Shown here: in pieces, positions 28,593-29,199 of the stretch
Layout of the letters: every line of letters starts with the position of its first letter
Position numbering within the stretch: position 1 is the stretch's first letter
IMG/VR virus record: IMGVR_UViG_3300008735_000075
Location: 1 to 29,199 of that record
Strand: one strand, 5' to 3'
DNA length: 29,199 nt
Origin: a virus
Program-made: the position numbers and the translations under genes
Notes under the pieces: model-generated
What the model was told of the DNA's origin: nothing
The model's input: the letters and a program-made list of their open reading frames with translations, nothing else
Databases searched by the model: none

Positions 28593-29024
28593 TTACCTAC
28601 CTTTTGCTAGTTGTGCTCCAAAGTAGAATTCAATTATCATTGTTGCCCATGAGAAAACCTCACTTAGCTTCAACATCCCTTCTACAGTAACATATTCTAC
28701 CACATCTGGAGTTAGTTGGAAGCCTAAAATGCTTGCTCCTTTAACTACAGTAGGTATTACTGTTGGTACATCAAAAAACACAGGTGCTACTTGAGTGAAT
28801 ATAACCAAGCCTAATATAACAAATATAATTACTCGTCTATTTAAAGCAGCCATAGGTGATTCCTTGTCTGCTCTATCTCTAGCTTGATTGATAGACTCAT
28901 TTCTTACTTGTAGTGATTGAATCATCAGCTTCTGATTCTCTGCTGCTGCTTGGCTCTTTAAGGCAAATAACTTGCCAATAAATCCAAGCATTATAGGTGC
29001 TATATTTGTTAGAAATACCATCAT
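28593..29024 (-). CDS. Holin-like membrane protein
   Basis: This 143-residue protein has an N-terminal hydrophobic segment (MMVFLTNIAPIMLGFIGKLF), a charged helix (AAENQKLMIQSLQVRNESIN to ADKESPMAALNRR), a clear span IIFVILGLVIFTQVAPVFF and a C-terminal EVFSWATMIIEFYFGAQL. The pattern recalls a holin-type protein of marine podoviruses. It lies beside the small membrane protein at the right edge. The lysis role is inferred; no endolysin is in the window. Confidence 0.65.
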   Translation of the reverse strand: MMVFLTNIAPIMLGFIGKLFALKSQAAAENQKLMIQSLQVRNESINQARDRADKESPMAALNRRVIIFVILGLVIFTQVAPVFFDVPTVIPTVVKGASILGFQLTPDVVEYVTVEGMLKLSEVFSWATMIIEFYFGAQLAKGR

Positions 29025-29028
29025 AATC

Positions 29029-29199
29029 TTAACTCATTATTTTTAATGCTTTAAATATTCCAATTTCTGTGGCTACGAAAAAGGCAAAACCACCATACAA
29101 AAAATATCGAATCTGATTTAATGTATTCATAATCTTTTGAATATTGGCTTTTGTTTCATCTATCAAAGAAAAGAGTTTTGATATTTGTCTGGCTTGATG
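29029..29199 (-). CDS. Partial small membrane protein, XhlA-like, cut by right edge
   Basis: Open at the right edge; 56 residues are visible, ending ...QARQISKLFSLIDETKANIQ, KIMNTLNQIRYFLYGGFAFF, VATEIGIFKALKIMS. An amphipathic coiled helix followed by one C-terminal span is the layout of XhlA-type lysis accessory proteins. An internal ATG (29130) could give a 33-residue form, but the longer frame is open and coherent. It precedes the holin-like gene by four bases. Confidence 0.55.
   Translation of the reverse strand, partial: HQARQISKLFSLIDETKANIQKIMNTLNQIRYFLYGGFAFFVATEIGIFKALKIMS

Overview
The window looks like most of the genome of a tailed double-stranded DNA phage, AT-rich and gene-dense, with a T7/P22-like (podovirus-type) set of virion genes and a lambda/P22-like recombination and replication set. 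Several proteins (coat, scaffold, connector-type adaptor, the VVIPARL-type zinc protein) remind me of families common in uncultured marine phages, so a marine bacterial host is my best guess. That is recollection of families, not a database result. I see no integrase, CI-like repressor, tRNA, DNA polymerase or recognisable endolysin.

Layout. (1) 1-6.5 kb, minus strand, read right to left: a short conserved gene, small-terminase candidate, zinc protein, tiny basic protein, large terminase, small genes, portal, two small genes, scaffold and the start of the major coat protein, which is cut by the left edge. (2) 6.58-7.27 kb: a gene-free stretch packed with CCTGG/CCAGG sites, tandem inverted repeats and a plus-strand terminator. 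(3) 7.3-11.45 kb, minus strand: small accessory genes (zinc proteins, unknowns, three 30-42 residue membrane proteins) in separate transcription units. The units are divided by compact terminator + promoter + dyad modules. (4) 11.48-11.52 kb: a symmetric divergent promoter around one palindrome. (5) 11.5-18.15 kb, plus strand: ERF single-strand annealing protein, a structured RNA candidate, an SSB-tailed small protein, a helix-turn-helix protein, an initiator-like protein carrying 16-bp iterons (candidate origin), DnaB helicase, DUF1364 nuclease-like protein, small membrane proteins, DUF3310, NinB, RusA and a lipoprotein. (6) 18.17-29.2 kb, minus strand: three large virion or ejection proteins, an undefined 176-residue protein, collar-type tail fibre, tail hub or nozzle protein, connector adaptor, metallophosphoesterase, and holin-like membrane proteins ending at the right edge.

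How it fits together. The gene order terminase-portal-scaffold-coat leaves the left edge, and holin-adaptor-tail enters from the right edge. This is what a circular or circularly permuted genome opened inside the coat gene would give, so only the rest of the coat gene and perhaps a few genes are likely missing. The divergent promoter at 11.5 kb probably drives the early accessory genes leftward and replication genes rightward. Host DNA polymerase and primase are presumably recruited through DnaB and the initiator, while ERF, NinB and RusA support recombination-dependent concatemer formation for packaging.

The most unusual signals are the CCWGG island at 6.6-7.7 kb, the two tandem three-way-junction RNA folds at 12.16-12.31 kb, the iterons at 13.17-13.22 kb, and the 14-bp stem-loop at 15.85-15.91 kb. 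Site counts and folds were made by eye.
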